Of a DNA stretch of 64,000 nt, positions 63,739-64,000 are shown piece by piece. The DNA comes from Chitinophaga niabensis (GTDB lineage Bacteria > Bacteroidota > Bacteroidia > Chitinophagales > Chitinophagaceae): the NCBI RefSeq assembly GCF_039545795.1, contig NZ_CP154260.1, positions 3,229,001 to 3,293,000 on the forward strand. The letters run 5' to 3'. Each line of letters opens with the position of its first letter. The stretch's first letter is position 1. The notes under the pieces were generated by a model, which had not been told where the DNA came from, ran no database searches, and saw only the letters and a list, made by a program, of their open reading frames with translations. A program made the translations under genes and the position numbers.

Positions 63739-64000
63739 CACGAATAGGTTTAATTAAAACAAACAGTAAAGCAATATAACAGTTGTTCAAATCGGGTTTT
63801 TCATTTCACTGTCCGGGCTGAATAAAAGGCATGTGTTAGCGTAAACAGTTTTGGTTGAACGTGTACATAAACTAAATGGTCATTAACAATTAAGCTAAGT
63901 GCATTCGTGGGTATTTACGCAGTTCACAGGCATATGGATTGCGGAAATCAAAAAAATCCGATCCCCTTCTATCTTATTAATAATCAGTTCTTTTTCTTCT
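63739..64000. other. Intergenic region at the right edge (262 bp)
   Basis: AT-rich sequence that presumably contains the hybrid kinase promoter. A minus-strand gene may end close to the edge (several frames have stops near 63977-63990), but too little is present to support a call. Confidence 0.3.

Overview
The window looks like a chromosomal segment of a Bacteroidota bacterium, most likely Chitinophagaceae (Chitinophaga or a close relative). The reasons are two SusC/SusD pairs, a subtilase with a type IX secretion (T9SS) C-terminal tail, DUF4199 and DUF4369 proteins, a propeller-type histidine kinase, weak Shine-Dalgarno sites, and several promoters of the Bacteroidota form TTG-N19/20-TAnnTTTG (before the YbjN-like gene, parE and the sterol desaturase gene). 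No CRISPR array, rRNA or insertion sequence was seen. One intact tRNA gene (Pro, anticodon GGG) and one partial copy of it are present.

Layout. 1-3044 (-): an envelope-stress operon (YbjN-like, PspA, YqiJ-like OB-fold membrane protein, flotillin cut by the window edge), divergent from an XRE regulator at 3149. 3771-7063 (-): a YdeP-type molybdopterin oxidoreductase with its FdhD sulfurtransferase. 7120-9345 (-): a TlpA-like thioredoxin and an AT-rich secreted protein of unknown function. 9411-12969: tRNA-Pro followed by a 3.5-kb AT-rich insert, bounded on its far side by a second copy of the tRNA 3' half plus terminator. The insert carries one large gene, a SMEK-TPR protein, and no integrase. 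13134-17992 (+): a dihydroorotase homologue that has lost most catalytic residues, a DUF4199 protein, two glycosyltransferases and a secreted protein. 18192-24335 (-): an ArsR regulator, then parC, a cupin, a DUF1835 protein and parE, with the last four in one operon. 24705-25052 (+): two tiny membrane peptides.

25324-32247 (+): a four-gene cluster of the kind best known from Planctomycetes (PSCyt1/DUF1549/DUF1553, DUF1501, NHL propeller, and a DUF2231-cytochrome-LRR-chitobiase-C protein). 33267-43795: a cell-wall amino-sugar locus with anmK, a DeoR regulator, SusC/SusD, a serine hydrolase, a sodium symporter and murQ. Together these would import muropeptides or anhydroMurNAc, trim them, and convert anhydroMurNAc to GlcNAc-6-P. 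43953-47795 (-): a NarL-type response regulator and its propeller histidine kinase, divergent from a secreted BNR/YCF48-like protein. 49229-54297 (+): a GH31 alpha-glucosidase, a sterol-desaturase-family enzyme, a lipoprotein and a secreted protein. 54458-56806 (+): a T9SS-exported subtilase. 56863-61440 (-): a second SusC/SusD pair. 61810-63738 (-): a membrane hybrid histidine kinase.

The most unusual items are the tRNA-associated SMEK-TPR insert, the catalytically dead dihydroorotase homologue, the serine hydrolase that looks like a NagZ-beta-lactamase fusion lacking its glycosidase half, and decayed tandem duplications of gene 3' ends at two places. All family assignments are by eye from sequence motifs; no database search was run.
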